A DNA stretch of 64,000 nt, taken from positions 33,032,001 through 33,096,000 of the forward strand of contig CM032230.1 in assembly GCA_019009955.1 (NCBI GenBank), written 5' to 3'. The first letter of the stretch is position 1. Each line of letters begins with the position of its first letter. Below are positions 36,379-48,925 of this stretch, piece after piece. The notes under the pieces are model-generated. The model did not search any database, was not told the DNA's origin, and was given only the letters and a program-made list of their open reading frames with translations. The position numbers and the translations under genes were made by a program. The DNA comes from Riptortus pedestris (taxonomy: Eukaryota; Arthropoda; Insecta; Hemiptera; Alydidae).

Positions 36379-37197
36379 ACAGATTTCCTTTAAGGGAAAT
36401 TAGCTATTCAGGTACTACAAGAAAATGAGGCCCGTTCAAATTTTTTTATATATTTGTTTGTTAACGCTCTAGCAGTCATAATTGTAGTCTGATTATTACC
36501 AAGCTCTATATTTAAACGTTTTATATAAAAATGAAGTTCAAGTTAACGGATAAAATCGGACAAGCGGGAGGGGGGTTTAGAGGTGGAGAATTTCAAAAAT
36601 TCGAAATACCACCGTTGTTATGCGTCGGATCGAAAAAAAATTATAGAATCATCTTATTTCAAATTTAAATACCTATACATATTGTTGTATACATATTTTC
36701 TTTATCATGAATATTAACCGAGATATTCGGATTTTTAGTTGTCATCACTTTCTAAACTCCCACCTCTACTCATGTCATATTAACTATAAGCTGTTATATC
36801 ATGAATCTCTTCGTTCTAAGCTTAAATACCAAATATTCTTCCCAAGAGACCATTATTATGCGGGATACATGCAAATTGGTTGGCGGGTGACGTCGTCAGT
36901 TAAGATTTTACGTACTTATCTCGAAAATCTCCATTTGATCTATGCCATACTCGATATTTAACTATTTCAGTCATCGCAAAAGATAATATTTTTTATTACC
37001 TGAAGTCGGACCAGGAATAGGAGCTGTTGACGGGGGATTCCAAAATTCCAAATATCTGAGTTCTTCCTTGCATTTTTTCCGTATTTTCTTGATTTCTGTA
37101 AGAATAGACAGTGAAATGAGATCACTAGTGAGTCTTAATAACACATGTGAAATCTGCTTAGTTTACGCATCACCTGAGTGATGTACTTTTTTTGAAT
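36379..37197 (+). repeat. Family A repeat
   Basis: It runs from AACAGATTTCCTTTAAGGG through the full body to TCTGCTTAGTTTACGCATC and GTGATGTACTTTTT. It has no (TA)n core, only a short TATATATTTG. Confidence 0.6.
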
Positions 37198-37199
37198 TA

Positions 37200-39100
37200 C
37201 GAGTAATTACGGTTGGCTTAATTTGAAAATCCGCCCTTTTCACAGCTCTTGGAAAATAAATTTCCTTTTACTTCCAAAAACGAAATAATCGGGAAAATTT
37301 CAGATTTCAAGGGCATTTTGGTTTTTACGATCCATAAACCTATTTTGACCAGTATTGGCGAGATATCAATACGTATGAAAATATCTAGCATAACCCAAAA
37401 ACGACTAGTCTTAAAACGTTGGATCTTCATGTTTAGCACTTTTGTAGAATCTTCTTTTGGATTTACGTTTTTGATCAAAATCGACTAAGGGAGGCCCGAA
37501 ATAACAAAATCACCGTATCTATTAGACATACGAAACAATTTATAGAATCTTTCTGCTTATCATGAAAATATCTATTAATTATGTTCTATGGCTTTTTCTA
37601 ATTCGAAACGGCGTGGAAATTGCGTGGAAAGTGTATATCGCATATTCCATTCAACTGAAAAAAACATAAATGAATTGGACCAAAACATATTGTTTATTTA
37701 ATTTAATGGCAGTACAAGGAAGTCATGCATAAGGTGCCCACTGCAGATATTTTAGTATTTTATCATCCAAACTTAGTTGTAATATATATATTCTATTATT
37801 TTAAAAGTTAATCGGACTTAGGTTACTATAGAAATTTTCAACAGAAATAGAATAGACCCTTCATTAATATTATAACAATCTAGGTTATAACATTATTTTT
37901 AGTATTTAGTAATCAAGGTAACTAATTAAAATTAATCAGGTTAATTAAAATTAAGGAGAGATCTTAATTCTCTTTCTGAAATAATTACAGTTATTATCTA
38001 GGTCATAAAAAGTAATTGGTGTTCTTTCTCCGTAATAAAATTATTTTCCTCAGCATCTTTTATCTTAATTAATAATTTTTAAATTCTGTTCCATTTTTTT
38101 CTATTTTATTTTACAGTATGTGATGATTTTTGTTAAGCTAATAGTGCTAATAGTTTTTCTAAGAATATCGACGCAATGTGAAAGTGTGTGAAAGTTATAA
38201 ATATTTGTAGGTAGTATGTATTATATTTAAACAATAATAATAATAGTTTCTGATTATTGGTGTTCATTGTTTCCGACGTTAACCTCTTAAGTTCAGAAAA
38301 TCGTCCTGTAAACACTGTGTAATTTATAAATTTTTTTCACTTCATTTTTTTTTCTGATGTAGTTAAGGGATTTTATAATTAACACGACAAGGGCTATGTC
38401 GTATAATAAATTTTGTTCCAGAAAAAGAAAAGAACATAAGCATTAGAGAGTGATAAGAAAAATTGGATTTTTCAAAGGGAAATATGTCGTGTTTGGAATG
38501 CTTTTTTGTTTATTTCTTTAAAAAAATGATCTTGGTATTTCCATTATTTGTTTACTTGCGACAATGTTCTCGGAAAACCATTACGATATGCTGGATAATG
38601 CGAAAAAAAATTCTTTGAGAACCGTTTATATAATTAAAATAAGTATGCAGACAAGAGAGTAATAAAAGGCTCCTTGGTTTTTAATGAAATTCCTCGGCGT
38701 GCGGGTATTTGACATTGGCCAACTTTAATTCGGCCGTTTTAAGAAGCTTTTTGTCAGAGTCCTCTAATTCTTCCTTTTCCTAACTGTTTAACTTTTTCAA
38801 AACTCCCTGTAGCGTGTCGTGTAAGGTGTCACTCTAGTGACAATATGAGTTGCCTCCTAAGCCGTGAAACCTTCCTTGTGTTTTCCAAAAAGTAACATCT
38901 TGGCGCTGTTATCTACCCTTGGAAAGGAGAGCTGTTCCTCTAGCACCGATTTTCTCCGGAGGGCTTTTAGCAGGATAGTAGATGAATAGCCTTATTTACT
39001 TGGCATCTGGTCTTCGTTCCTTCTTAAACAGAACTTCTCTTTTTGTTAAAGGGTCTTAACTTTTACTCTGAACTGGAGTTGGAGAAGAAGAAAGCTGTTC
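37200..39100. other. Stretch without recognised gene
   Basis: At 37218-37488 overlapping frames of 79 aa (plus) and 86 aa (minus) are open, with no recognisable domain. At about 38680-39030 the base composition is less AT-rich but every frame has stops. Nothing else was supported. Confidence 0.35.
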
Positions 39101-39122
39101 TATTCTTTCTTATTTTATATAT

Positions 39123-39124
39123 AA

Positions 39125-39181
<57 letters not shown>
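39123..39181. repeat. (TA)n microsatellite
   Basis: An uninterrupted TA dinucleotide tract of about 55 bp. Confidence 0.9.
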
Positions 39182-39183
<2 letters not shown>

Positions 39184-40062
39184 TTCTTTATTTATTTATT
39201 AAGATTATTTTTTTTTTTTAAAAATATATCTGATATGTATACCACATAACGTCCTTGCACCCCAGTAAATTAAATAAACAAAATTTGGTTGTGCTTCATT
39301 TAAAATTATTTCATTTGAACGTCGTATCCCGTACCACATCTTGAGATCCTGTTGCTACAAATAATATATATAATATATATACGAAATATTGTGAGGTTGT
39401 ATGTTATAAAATCGCATGTAGTGTTAAACTTGATTTTCTTAATTCCTGAATGGCTGGTGAATTGAGCACTATTGCAATTTTAGCGTTACGTGCTAATTAA
39501 AATCCTGAGGCACATAATGCATAATTATTCTCATTTTGTATAAAGTAGCAGCTAAAGTCTTACTAATTTACTGTCAGGCAACTTCAAGTAAAAAGTATAG
39601 CCAGAAAGAAACTAAAGCAGGCTTTTAATATATTAAAAATTAATATGCTTTTCCACCATTAAATTCTTCCGAACTTCGATATGAATAAAATATTGCACAT
39701 CAAAGAAATCAGACCAAATAATGTCATAGAACATAACTTATAGATCTTTTCATAATAAAAAAAAATGCTTTACAAATCTTTTGTATCTAGGAGAAATTTG
39801 ATCTTTTATTATTTGACAATCATCTAAACTCATCAACCTCTAGTCTAGTTAGACGATACAGCAATCCTAAATATAAAATTTCAACATTCTCAGAATTGCC
39901 GTAATGTAAATCAGTTATTGAGATTGTACTTATTTACGAAAAATTTCGTCAAATATCCCAAATATCCATCGAACCAAACTAGATGACAAAAGTGAGGTCC
40001 ATTCAAAATTATAGATATATTCATCTGTTACCAATTTTGTTTAATCGTTACTAAACCTGATA

Positions 40063-40668
40063 TACAGGGTGGTCCACGGGAAACGGACGGTTTTGAATCG
40101 CACAGTACTTGGCGGCTGGTGGAGGGGGAAACGCGCCGTCAAGGTCACTCGACTCCCCACCGCCTGCCATTCAGTCGCCATTATGCCGCTGTCGACGAAA
40201 GATCATCGCGTGTTTGCATACGACACATTTATAAAAAGTGGTGAATCAGTATTTGAAACTCAACGATGTTTCAGGCGTTATTTTCATGTCGGACGCCATG
40301 GTGAATTACCGAGTAGGAATACCATCCTAACGTGGGTAAATTCATTTAGATCCACGGGTTCTGTTATGAAAACAAAGCTACCTGACCCTGCTCGGTTGGC
40401 ACGCAGACGTGGACAGAGTGAGCGAGGCGATTCTGCGCAGTCCCGGCCGTTCTGCTAGACGTCATGCAACTGAAAATTTTCAAGAAAGACTTAAAATGTG
40501 TTTTCGTGAAAATGGCCGCCATTTAAGTGATGTTATTTTTAAAAAATAAAGTAATGTATTTTTTAAAAATGGCATAAATTCAGCTTTTTTTTTGTGTAAA
40601 TGAAATATGTCTGTCTTCAAAACTAACAGAGTAATTACTATTTTAAAACCGTCCGTTTCCACCCTGTA
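40063..40668 (+). mobile_element. Tc1/mariner-superfamily element, internally deleted
   Basis: The inverted ends are TACAGGGTGG...AAACGGACGG and its partner (reverse complement TACAGGGTGGAAACGGACGG), flanked by TA on both sides. The 606-bp element keeps the 5' UTR, the transposase N-terminus and the extreme C-terminus but lacks the DDE catalytic core. Its GC content is well above the surroundings. It inserted at TA inside a family A copy. Confidence 0.85.
40183..40549 (+). pseudogene. Transposase remnant, DUF4817-like N-terminus joined to C-terminal tail
   Basis: From ATG 40183 a helix-turn-helix domain can be read (ETQRCFRRYF, NTILTWVNSFRSTGSV), the pattern of the DUF4817 domain of insect mariner-like transposases. 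Near 40400-40415 the frame shifts by one base to VSEAILRSPGRSARRHA. That then runs directly into a tail, NFQERLKMCFRENGRHL, and a stop at 40547-40549. The roughly 200 residues with the catalytic acids are absent. It is a dead gene. Confidence 0.75.
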
Positions 40669-41234
40669 TAAGCGTTTTATATGAAACCAAAGACCATGTC
40701 CGTTAAGTGCTGAAATCAAACATTATTGAGAGGGAATTTCGAAAATATCCAGTTTACTGTATATCCAAAGGCCCCTTAAATTGAACAAGAGTTGATATAC
40801 ATATATTTATTTTGAACAATCTCATTTACGTCATATCCTTGGTGGGATCGATTCACATTAGAAGGAACGTTTTCAAAAATCGTGACCAACTTCAATAACT
40901 GACTTCTCTTAAGGGAAATCTACGAATGTTGGACTATGTACTGAAGCAGATACACAGTAAAAATTGCCGACTGATGAACAACATGTGGACAAAAAGGAAC
41001 TAAAAAGAGGAAATGAGCGTGTGCGTATGTTTAATGTATGTATATTAATTTAGAATCCTCTAGCGTTATTTAATTTTCAAGTGATTGTTACGAAAATTAA
41101 TATTTAAACTGTATTACACATAAAACTAATTCCATTTTCATTAGCAATTCTTAATCTATTCATTTTTCTCTAACTAAATATTATGATAGTCATTTAACAG
41201 CAGTTCATCGCACATCAGTGCGATCACAAACTGC

Positions 41235-41470
41235 TAGTTTTAGCAGATTTCATTTAATAAAAATCAACTAGTCGGGTTGTACTCATGCAATTTTCGAAAA
41301 ATATCTTCAAATCTCTATAGATTTTTGCTAAGAGATGGCAAAAATGAGATCCGCTCAAAATTACACACACTCCGACAAATATATATGTGAGTGCGTGTGT
41401 GTGTGTGTGTGTGTGTGTAGAGCGGTCGCAACACTTGTTCGATTGCTGCTGTACTCGATATTTAAACGAG
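41235..41470 (+). repeat. Family A left part with (GT)n core
   Basis: AGCAGATTTCATTTAATAAA, GAGATGGCAAAAATGAGATC and a (GT)n tract (41395-41418) precede CGATTGCTGCTGTACTCGAT. The copy is cut off at 41470 by the next, inverted copy. Confidence 0.55.
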
Positions 41471-41948
41471 TTGAGAAAAAGTCCGTCACGCAGGAGCTGC
41501 GTAAACTAAGCAGATTTCCCACGTGAAGTTTTACAGTAGAGAAATCTGCCTAATAACAACTGTACTAGTAAGAAACCTCTAAACCTATTCACGAGGGACG
41601 AATAGTTGAGGAAACGGCCGCCAAAGCTCTTGGCGGAAAGTTCGAATCCTGGCGACAACACATAGAATACAAATGCAAATATCTCGGTTAATATTTAAGA
41701 TAGAGAATAAATGTATATAACAATATTTATAGTAAATTTAATTTGTAATACAATTTGTGTACAATTTTTCGATCCGACGTATAGTAACGGAGATATTTTG
41801 AATTTTCGAAAATCCTCCCCTCTAAACCCCCCTCCCACTGGTCCGATTTCAGCCATTAACGAACTTGATCTTCCTTTTTACATAAAACGCTTAAATATGA
41901 AGTTTGAGAAGGATCAAACAAAAATTGCGACCGCTAGAGCGGTAACAG

Positions 41949-41998
<50 letters not shown>

Positions 41999-42118
41999 TT
42001 TTGAACAGACCTCATTTTCGTCATCTACTAGGAAGGATCGATGGACATTTGAAGAAAAATGTCGAAAATTCCGTCATGAGTACAACCAATAGCTGATTTC
42101 CCTCGAGGGAAATCTGCT
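41470..42118 (-). repeat. Family A repeat, inverted, nearly complete
   Basis: It runs from AAAAGTCCGTCACGCAGGAG to the palindrome at 42095-42114. The palindrome centre here is TCGA instead of TTAA, keeping perfect symmetry. A (TA)n tract lies at 41955-41995. Confidence 0.7.
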
Positions 42119-42479
42119 AAAAACTAAAGATAACATTCGTTAATGGCTGAAGTCAGGACGGAGGGGGGGGGGTTAAAGAAGAAATTTCAAAAATTCGGAC
42201 TATCTCAGTTATTATGAGACCGATCGAAATATTGTACTGGGCCAATCTTGTTGCATATATAATTTTCTATAACTATTGTTCGATACACGTTTTCTGTTAT
42301 AATAACTGTAATAGTAACTGCAATAATAATCCAGTAACTTGTAATATTTTGTTTTCACGTAGGTTTATTACTACGTTAGGCATAATTACTGCGTTAATTA
42401 ACAAAATAAGCGTTTCATTCAAGCACAAGGGTAGTCTTCTCCAATCACTTTACCTATATGTCGGACTTCTTTTAACGAA

Positions 42480-45000
42480 CATCGATTAAATTGCAAAAAA
42501 AAAAAATTAAAAATTAGGTGAGCTCATCAAAACTCTGATTAATGAAATGCAAAAAAAAAAGAAGAAAAAAAAAAACGAAATTAAGAAGGCCTGGAAATGA
42601 CTTCAAAAGAGGTGATCAAGCTCTTTGGTAAGCAAACAATATCGGTTACGGCAGATGGAAACTTTCAAGAGAAAATATTTCCCCCTTTCCTAATTTACAT
42701 TTTTTTAAATTTCAAATGAACTTTACTGTAATATATGACGCAGATATATAGACAAGCTTATACTAATGAAACATTGAATAATTATAAAATTGAGGAATTT
42801 TTCAATGAAACTCATAAGGTGGCACACAAATTTAGTTGGGTTACATATTTTTGGTGGGGGGGGGGTTATCTTATTTTATTGATTAAATTGAATATTTTAA
42901 CCCGATAGTTCTACCAAATAAAAAAAATAATATAAGTAGAAGGATAAAATAATATTTAAGGTTGGCTGAATTTAACTGTATTTAATCACAAATGCAATTT
43001 TAACTTTTTATCGGCTGAATACGACTAAATCGAGGAACACCTACGCTTGTCACTAGCATATTTTTCTCCAAAAGAGGTTTCAAATCGAAACAAATGTTAT
43101 AATGCATAATAAAATCATTTGAAAAGATATCACAATGCCCTGTTGCAAGAACAGTAAAAGTGTTGTCATTCGTTTGTTTTATCCGAGATAGAAGAATTTA
43201 GGCAAATTTATGATTATAATAACTGTTATTCGGAAAGTAATTGGTACTATAATGGTTTCCCGGTGAAACATATAGATACATACGTATATTGGATAATGGA
43301 AGCACTAATTAATCCATTCTGATCAGTCAAAGCATATAATTTTGAGCATGAAACGTGGACTGTTTATTGGACAAATATTGACGAATTTATTATCATTCTT
43401 GTGTTCAAATAAATCTAGTTTCCCGTCAAAATAAAACGATTGTATTATTTTAGCATCCCGAGAAAATAACTGAAATAATTTTCTTCTGGTTCTCTGTTGT
43501 AATACAATAGAAGATTGTATAAGGGTATAAAGTATCGAAGTATGAGGAGCAAATATGAAAATATATTAACAATATTCATTCCTATAATACATGTCTAAGC
43601 AATTTTACATTGAGTCATTTTACATTAAACGCGAATAAAGTCTTTGGTTCCCATGAGGTAGAAATCGAAATTTCAAAATTTACAAAGGGAAATAAAAGTT
43701 TATGTCCGAATTCGTTTTGTATACACAATTTGTTCTTTACATTTCCCGATAAAACCAATACTAACGGCATATACACATACTAAGGAATATCTATTTCCAC
43801 GAGAAAGTAAACCCACTCCTAGTTGAAAATTCAGATTTTCAAATAACCTGTACCTATGTTGCACCTTGGGATAATTGCCTCACTACATGAAATTTCATGA
43901 AAATCCTTCTAGACGTTTTTGAGTGATTGAGTAACACGATTTTCAAATTTGATGGCATTCTTCTTGGAATGTTCTGAAACGCAAAAAAGAGAAATGTGAT
44001 CCCAGTCAAATTTAAATAGAACATCAGACAAAACATTGGAGTTTTATTTATATAGAGTTTGGGCGGCATTTACTGCTAGTTCACAAAATTTAATTAAATA
44101 AACAAAAGAAGTGGATTTATGTAGTTATTGTAGTAATTTGTAACCAAATGGTCTTGAATAAACTAATTTCAATGAAAAGTTCTTTTAAAATTATATATTT
44201 GCTGTTCTATTACATTTTATAAGAGTAATAAATTGTCGCAAGGTTCTATTATCGTGAGTTTGACCTGAAAAATGCGCAAACAGAAGATTATATTAGGCGT
44301 ATGTAGGTCAGGATACAGCGAGATAGGGATCAAATTGTTTGCTATTAAGTTGTGATAATGACTCCAAATGACTGTAGTAATACATTATTCAAGAATGCTA
44401 ACCAATTCATTATAATTGTCCGCTTGATCGTTAAAAGTAATTTGAGTGGGAATATTATAATCTCTTTGTAAATAAGCCCTTGTTTATTTTTTAACTTCGT
44501 GAAGTTCAAGTATTTATGGTATTTATATTTTTATAATGATTACTTACTCTGATATATTACAGCGGATGGAGACGTAATACACGTCCATAATTCACACGCA
44601 ATTAAGTGTGATCTAATATGTCATTTAAGGAGCATAATATATCTTTTCAGTTCGGCTCATGTTTGTTTATCGAACATTTCCCACTTTATTTCTTCTGATT
44701 CTAAAATATAGGGAGTGACGTAATGCCTAAATGTAGTTTTGTTGTGCATGTGCTACTGAAGAGAAGTCAAAAGGACTCGAAACATGTAGTGCAGTGCTGA
44801 AAAAAAAATATTTGAAGGTATATTGTATTGATCATCGCATGAATTCTAGCCATTAAAACAATTGGAGTAACACCTCGCTTTGGGACACTCTCTTGCATTG
44901 TGTATTTAATCAGTACACCAACCTGTAAGTTTTAATTACCGTTTAAGAAAAAACTTCTCAAGTAATCAGAGTGATTGCACATTTGATGGAGGGTTGGATG
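42480..45000. other. Stretch without recognised gene; contains one arm of an inverted repeat
   Basis: AT-rich sequence with short frames only. About 43240-43600 is related, in opposite orientation, to 50580-50900. A minus-strand frame at 43854-44069 covers AAATTTCATGAAAATCCTTC, a phrase common in old insect repeats, and is not taken as a gene. Confidence 0.4.
43240..43600 (-). repeat. Repeat C, copy 1
   Basis: On the minus strand it contains GACGGGAAACTAGATTTATT and TAATAAATTCGTCAATAT, matched by the plus-strand copy at 50580-50900. The similarity includes the flanks (TTGTATTACAACAG against CGTAATACAGCAG). Confidence 0.65.
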
Positions 45001-45004
45001 TACT

Positions 45005-45565
45005 CTTTTTAGCAAAATTCCCTTAGTCGAAATCAGCTATTGAGGTTGTACTCATGACTGAATTTTCAAAAACTCACTTCAAATGCCTATTGATCTTACC
45101 TAGGAGAAGACGAGGTCTGTTCAAAATTTCATATATATGTATTTGTCAGTTAACGCTCTAGCGGTCGCAATTTGTGTCTGATCGATACCAAACTCGCTGT
45201 TTAAACGTTTTATGTAAAAATGAAGACAAAGTTCTTTAACTGCTAAAATTGGGCCTCCGCTATTATGAGTCGAATCGAAAATTTGTATAGAATTAATTGT
45301 TTTACATTTATAATGGTCTATAAATGTTTTTATGTATTTGTTTTTCATTATGTTGATTATTAACCAACATATATGCATTTTTTTAGTTATCGGCCTTCAG
45401 TAAAACCCCACTCCTACTCATGGCATATTAGCAACAAGCTGTTATGGTATGAAGCCTAAATACCAAATATTGTTTTCATTGAACTATTACGTTTTGCAAT
45501 AAATGCCAATAGGTGTCCTATGTGGGAAATCTGCTTAGTTAACGCAGCTCCTGCGTGACGGACGT
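45005..45565 (+). repeat. Family A repeat, shortened
   Basis: Left end AAAATTCCCTTAGTCGAAAT, body with TTAACGCTCTAGCGGTCGCA, and an intact right end AAATCTGCTTAGTTAACGC then GCTCCTGCGTGACGGACG. Confidence 0.6.
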
Positions 45566-45671
45566 TTTTAAAAAGGCGCGTGATTTTATTTTGGAATGTT
45601 AACATACGGAATAAGAAATAAACAATAATAATTTATTATCTCATTAACTCCTTTAAGTATTTCATAATTTT

Positions 45672-45943
45672 AAGAACGTATTTATTAAGGCAAAATATAA
45701 AGTTATAAACTACTAATACCTAGGAGTGTGTTACCTAGCAACCTACGGTAAGAACGTATTTATTAAGGCAAAATATAAAGTTATAATCTACTAATACCTA
45801 GGAGTGTGTTACCTAGCAACCTACGGTAAGAACGTATTTATTAAGGCAAAATATAAAGTTATAATCTACTAATACCTAGGAGTGTGTTACCTAGCAACCT
45901 ACCGAAAGAACGTATTTATTAAGGCAAAATATAATGTTATCTA
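45672..45943. repeat. 78-bp tandem repeat, left block
   Basis: AAGAACGTATTTATTAAGG recurs at 45672, 45750, 45828 and 45906, exactly 78 bp apart. Each full unit ends TAGCAACCTACGGT or a close variant. The fourth unit is interrupted by a SINE. Confidence 0.92.
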
Positions 45944-45968
45944 TAGTGACGGAATTCATTAAATAATA

Positions 45969-46581
45969 CACTCAACCGCAAAAAAAACCGGACACTTCAT
46001 TTTTGTCGTATTAAAAGCTAATTTTCAGCAATTTTCTTTATGTGGGTATTCCAGTTATTGCAGAGAATTTAGAGTCTAAGTCCATTGAACTAATCCCTAC
46101 AGGATTAGTAAACAATTAGATAAAACTCAGATTAGATTTATTTGTCGTGAAGTTCATCTATTCTAAACTGTAAGTAGTTTTTCGCATTTTTAAACATCTT
46201 TAATTATTAACCAAGCATTTTCTTTAATTAATGTTTTATTTTTATTTCGATCCAGAATAATGGGTCTTTCAAACTTAGATGGAAGGCCGGAGCTTACGTT
46301 ACATTGCCGAAACGCTTGGGGTAGCGAAGTCTACCATTCACTGTAATAAAAATGAAGAATAATTTTTTTATTTAAATATGTTAATTTATCTTTTTCTTTT
46401 TTTTATTTTGTATTTTTTTGTAAATAATCAATAAAAATTATTCACTTTTGGCAGATTTTGTTTAAATAACGTATAGATTAACCAATTATTTTAATTAAAA
46501 AGATTAATATACATATATATTAAGTATATAACAAAATTATAAGACTAAATCTAAGTGTCCGATTTTTTTTGCGGTTCAGTG
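45969..46581 (+). mobile_element. Small Tc1-like element inside the SINE
   Basis: The ends are inverted repeats of about 29 bp: CACTCAACCGC...CGGACACTT on the left, and CACTGAACCGC...CGGACACTT when the right end is reverse-complemented. TA flanks both sides (45967-45968, 46582-46583). It is internally deleted and keeps a trace of the transposase N-terminus. Confidence 0.88.
46279..46362 (+). pseudogene. Tc1-type transposase HTH fragment (27 codons)
   Basis: ATG at 46279 opens a short frame with GRSLRYIAETLGVAKSTIH, the helix-turn-helix pattern of Tc1/IS630 transposases (IA-x-x-LGV-x-x-STI). It ends in a stop after 27 codons. The rest of the protein is gone. Confidence 0.65.
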
Positions 46582-46691
46582 TATCTTTAGTCGCACTCTG
46601 GTTAGAAAAGTGTGGTTACCTGTAGATTATCCGTCCCAGTTAACCTTAGTTGCAAAAAGAGGAAGTTAATAAAAAATTTTAATGTTATCTA

Positions 46692-47055
46692 GGACTCCTA
46701 TCTAAGAGTTAGTTACCTAGCAACCTACGGTAAGAACGTATTTATTAAGGCAAAATATAAAGGAACAGGGACTCGGTGCTACCTTGCGCCTTGCGTTAAT
46801 AAAGAATAAAGAGAAATATAAAGTTATCTGGAACAAGTGCCTAGATGTCACCTTGTGACCTACAGCAATGGCATAGTTATTAAGGAGATACATAGAGCTA
46901 GTTATTTAGGACTAGTCTGGTTATTTTTCCCATCAGATCCACGGTAACCACGTATATAAAGGAAAACGATAAAGTTATCTAGTTATCGTGCTAACTTACC
47001 TTCCGACCTACGCGAAGAACGTATTTATTAAGGAAAAATATAAAGTTATATTGAA
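46692..47055. repeat. Continuation of the 78-bp repeat, diverged
   Basis: After the SINE the interrupted unit resumes (TTACCTAGCAACCTACGGTA, AGAACGTATTTATTAAGGC at 46732). Degenerate units follow to about 47050 (ACGTATTTATTAAGGAAAAA near 47021). The spacing is no longer constant. Confidence 0.65.
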
Positions 47056-47059
47056 AACA

Positions 47060-48585
47060 GTATTATTATGTTTTTGAAACATTGTGATAACAGTGCGAAA
47101 TATCCACATACTCAATACTAGAATACACTGTAAAGAAATGTCTTATCAAGAGTTCCTCAAGTATCTAAGTTGACTGAAATTATTATTGTTCCAAATTATT
47201 TATGGTTAAGAAAGTGCTTAGCTTGAATCACATATCAGACAGACCAGTAATTTGGTGCCAAATACTAAATGAGACATGACACAAATTCTGTTGTAAATCG
47301 AGGGTTCACGTGTGAAGAGGTTATTAACGTTTTTTTCGGCTAAAGTATGGAACTATATTGCACTGGGAAAAACATAATGGAGTTCGAAAAAAATCCAAGA
47401 AATGGTATTTCGTGTGACAATGAGTACTATTCATCAAAACTTGGTTGATGGGAAGTTATTTATATTTTTAAACAACAAGAATTATGTTATATAAAACAGA
47501 TTAACTTTAATGTATTCTGAGTCAACTAAAAATTTGATTTACTTTAAAAGCTCTTTGTTTAACTTCGTTTCTGAAATTTAATTTTATGACAGTAATCGTT
47601 GTTGAAATGTAATTATACAATAATGCTGCTAACTTAGTTGTAATTTTCCTCCTGTATTCTTCCTATAGTTATATTGCTACAATGATTTGTTTTAATATCA
47701 TTTTTCATTGGGCACCAATTCAGATGGCTAAATACCAACTTGGCACACTGAATTATTGATATGTGTGAATAGTGGGAAATGGTTGAGATTTTACTGCAAT
47801 TGTTAAATATTAGATGAGTATTCATCGGTATTATTGGGTCATCTAGGCATCTAGGACAACGTTCATTGATCAACTTTAAATTATGTGTCTCAAAAAATTC
47901 AGTAATTCAAAAAAAGTGAAGATGGGCACAGAACAAAGAGAGAGAGGTGTGAAATGGAGAGAAAGACAGATAAATATATCCTTTATTTATTTCATTTCAT
48001 GGGTGCTGTCTTACATACAATTAAGTATTTACATAAAAATACTACTTACATTTACTAAATGACCTGTCGTATCCCATCTCCGTCGTTAGAAAATGATATG
48101 AATATGTATCTAAGAACTGCATTATAAGTGCTCTAATCTGTAGATCTGATGTCAATGTACAATGTATCACAGTGACACTTTATTGGCAAAATTAGGCAAG
48201 AGGTACGTTTTTGCGTAACTTCAAGGGGAAAAAAAGGTTTTATATTTTATTGTAGGATGCAAAGATTTTTGAATCTTATTTGCTATTGAAGCTGCTTGGT
48301 CATGTCATATGAGATTACTACTAAATATTACACCTGAAATACTCTTTATTACATTTCGTCCAATGCTTTTTTTTTTACTTTTAATTTCCTTGAAAGTACG
48401 GGCTGTTAAATTTAATTTTTGGAATGGCAAGCAGCCCCATTTCATTTTATTTATGTTTAGTGTTCATGCATTATTTGAACTCTCTATGTTTACTCTTTAT
48501 AAAATTTCTTCTATGCTTCCCCGAGAACCTGAAAACCATCGACCATATACTAACATCGGCTACGTAAATTGGATTGAGAGAGTGA
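47060..48585. other. Stretch without recognised gene
   Basis: AT-rich, with only short frames and no repeat-family ends recognised. Confidence 0.4.
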
Positions 48586-48586
48586 G

Positions 48587-48925
<339 letters not shown>

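Larger units (their letters stand above)
39890..40740 (+). repeat. Family A repeat split by a Tc1/mariner-type element
   Basis: Left part 39905-40062 (ATCAGTTATTGAGATTGTAC, ATCGTTACTAAACCTGATA) and right part 40671-40740 (AGCGTTTTATATGAAACC) would be contiguous in other family A copies. The foreign element lies exactly between them. Confidence 0.65.
45944..46679 (+). mobile_element. 5'-truncated SINE, itself interrupted
   Basis: The SINE body TAGTGACGGAATTCATTAAA lies on the left, and TTAGTCGCACTCTGGTTAG, CCTGTAGATTA and the TTAGTTGCAAAAAGAGG tail on the right. It is flanked by the perfect 12-bp direct repeat TAATGTTATCTA (45932-45943 and 46680-46691). The tRNA-like head is absent. The 613 bp in the middle are a Tc1-like element. 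Confidence 0.85.

Noticed and set aside
38680..39030. Processed pseudogene or exon on the minus strand
   Set aside because: The composition is suggestive, but all frames contain stops and no domain was recognised.
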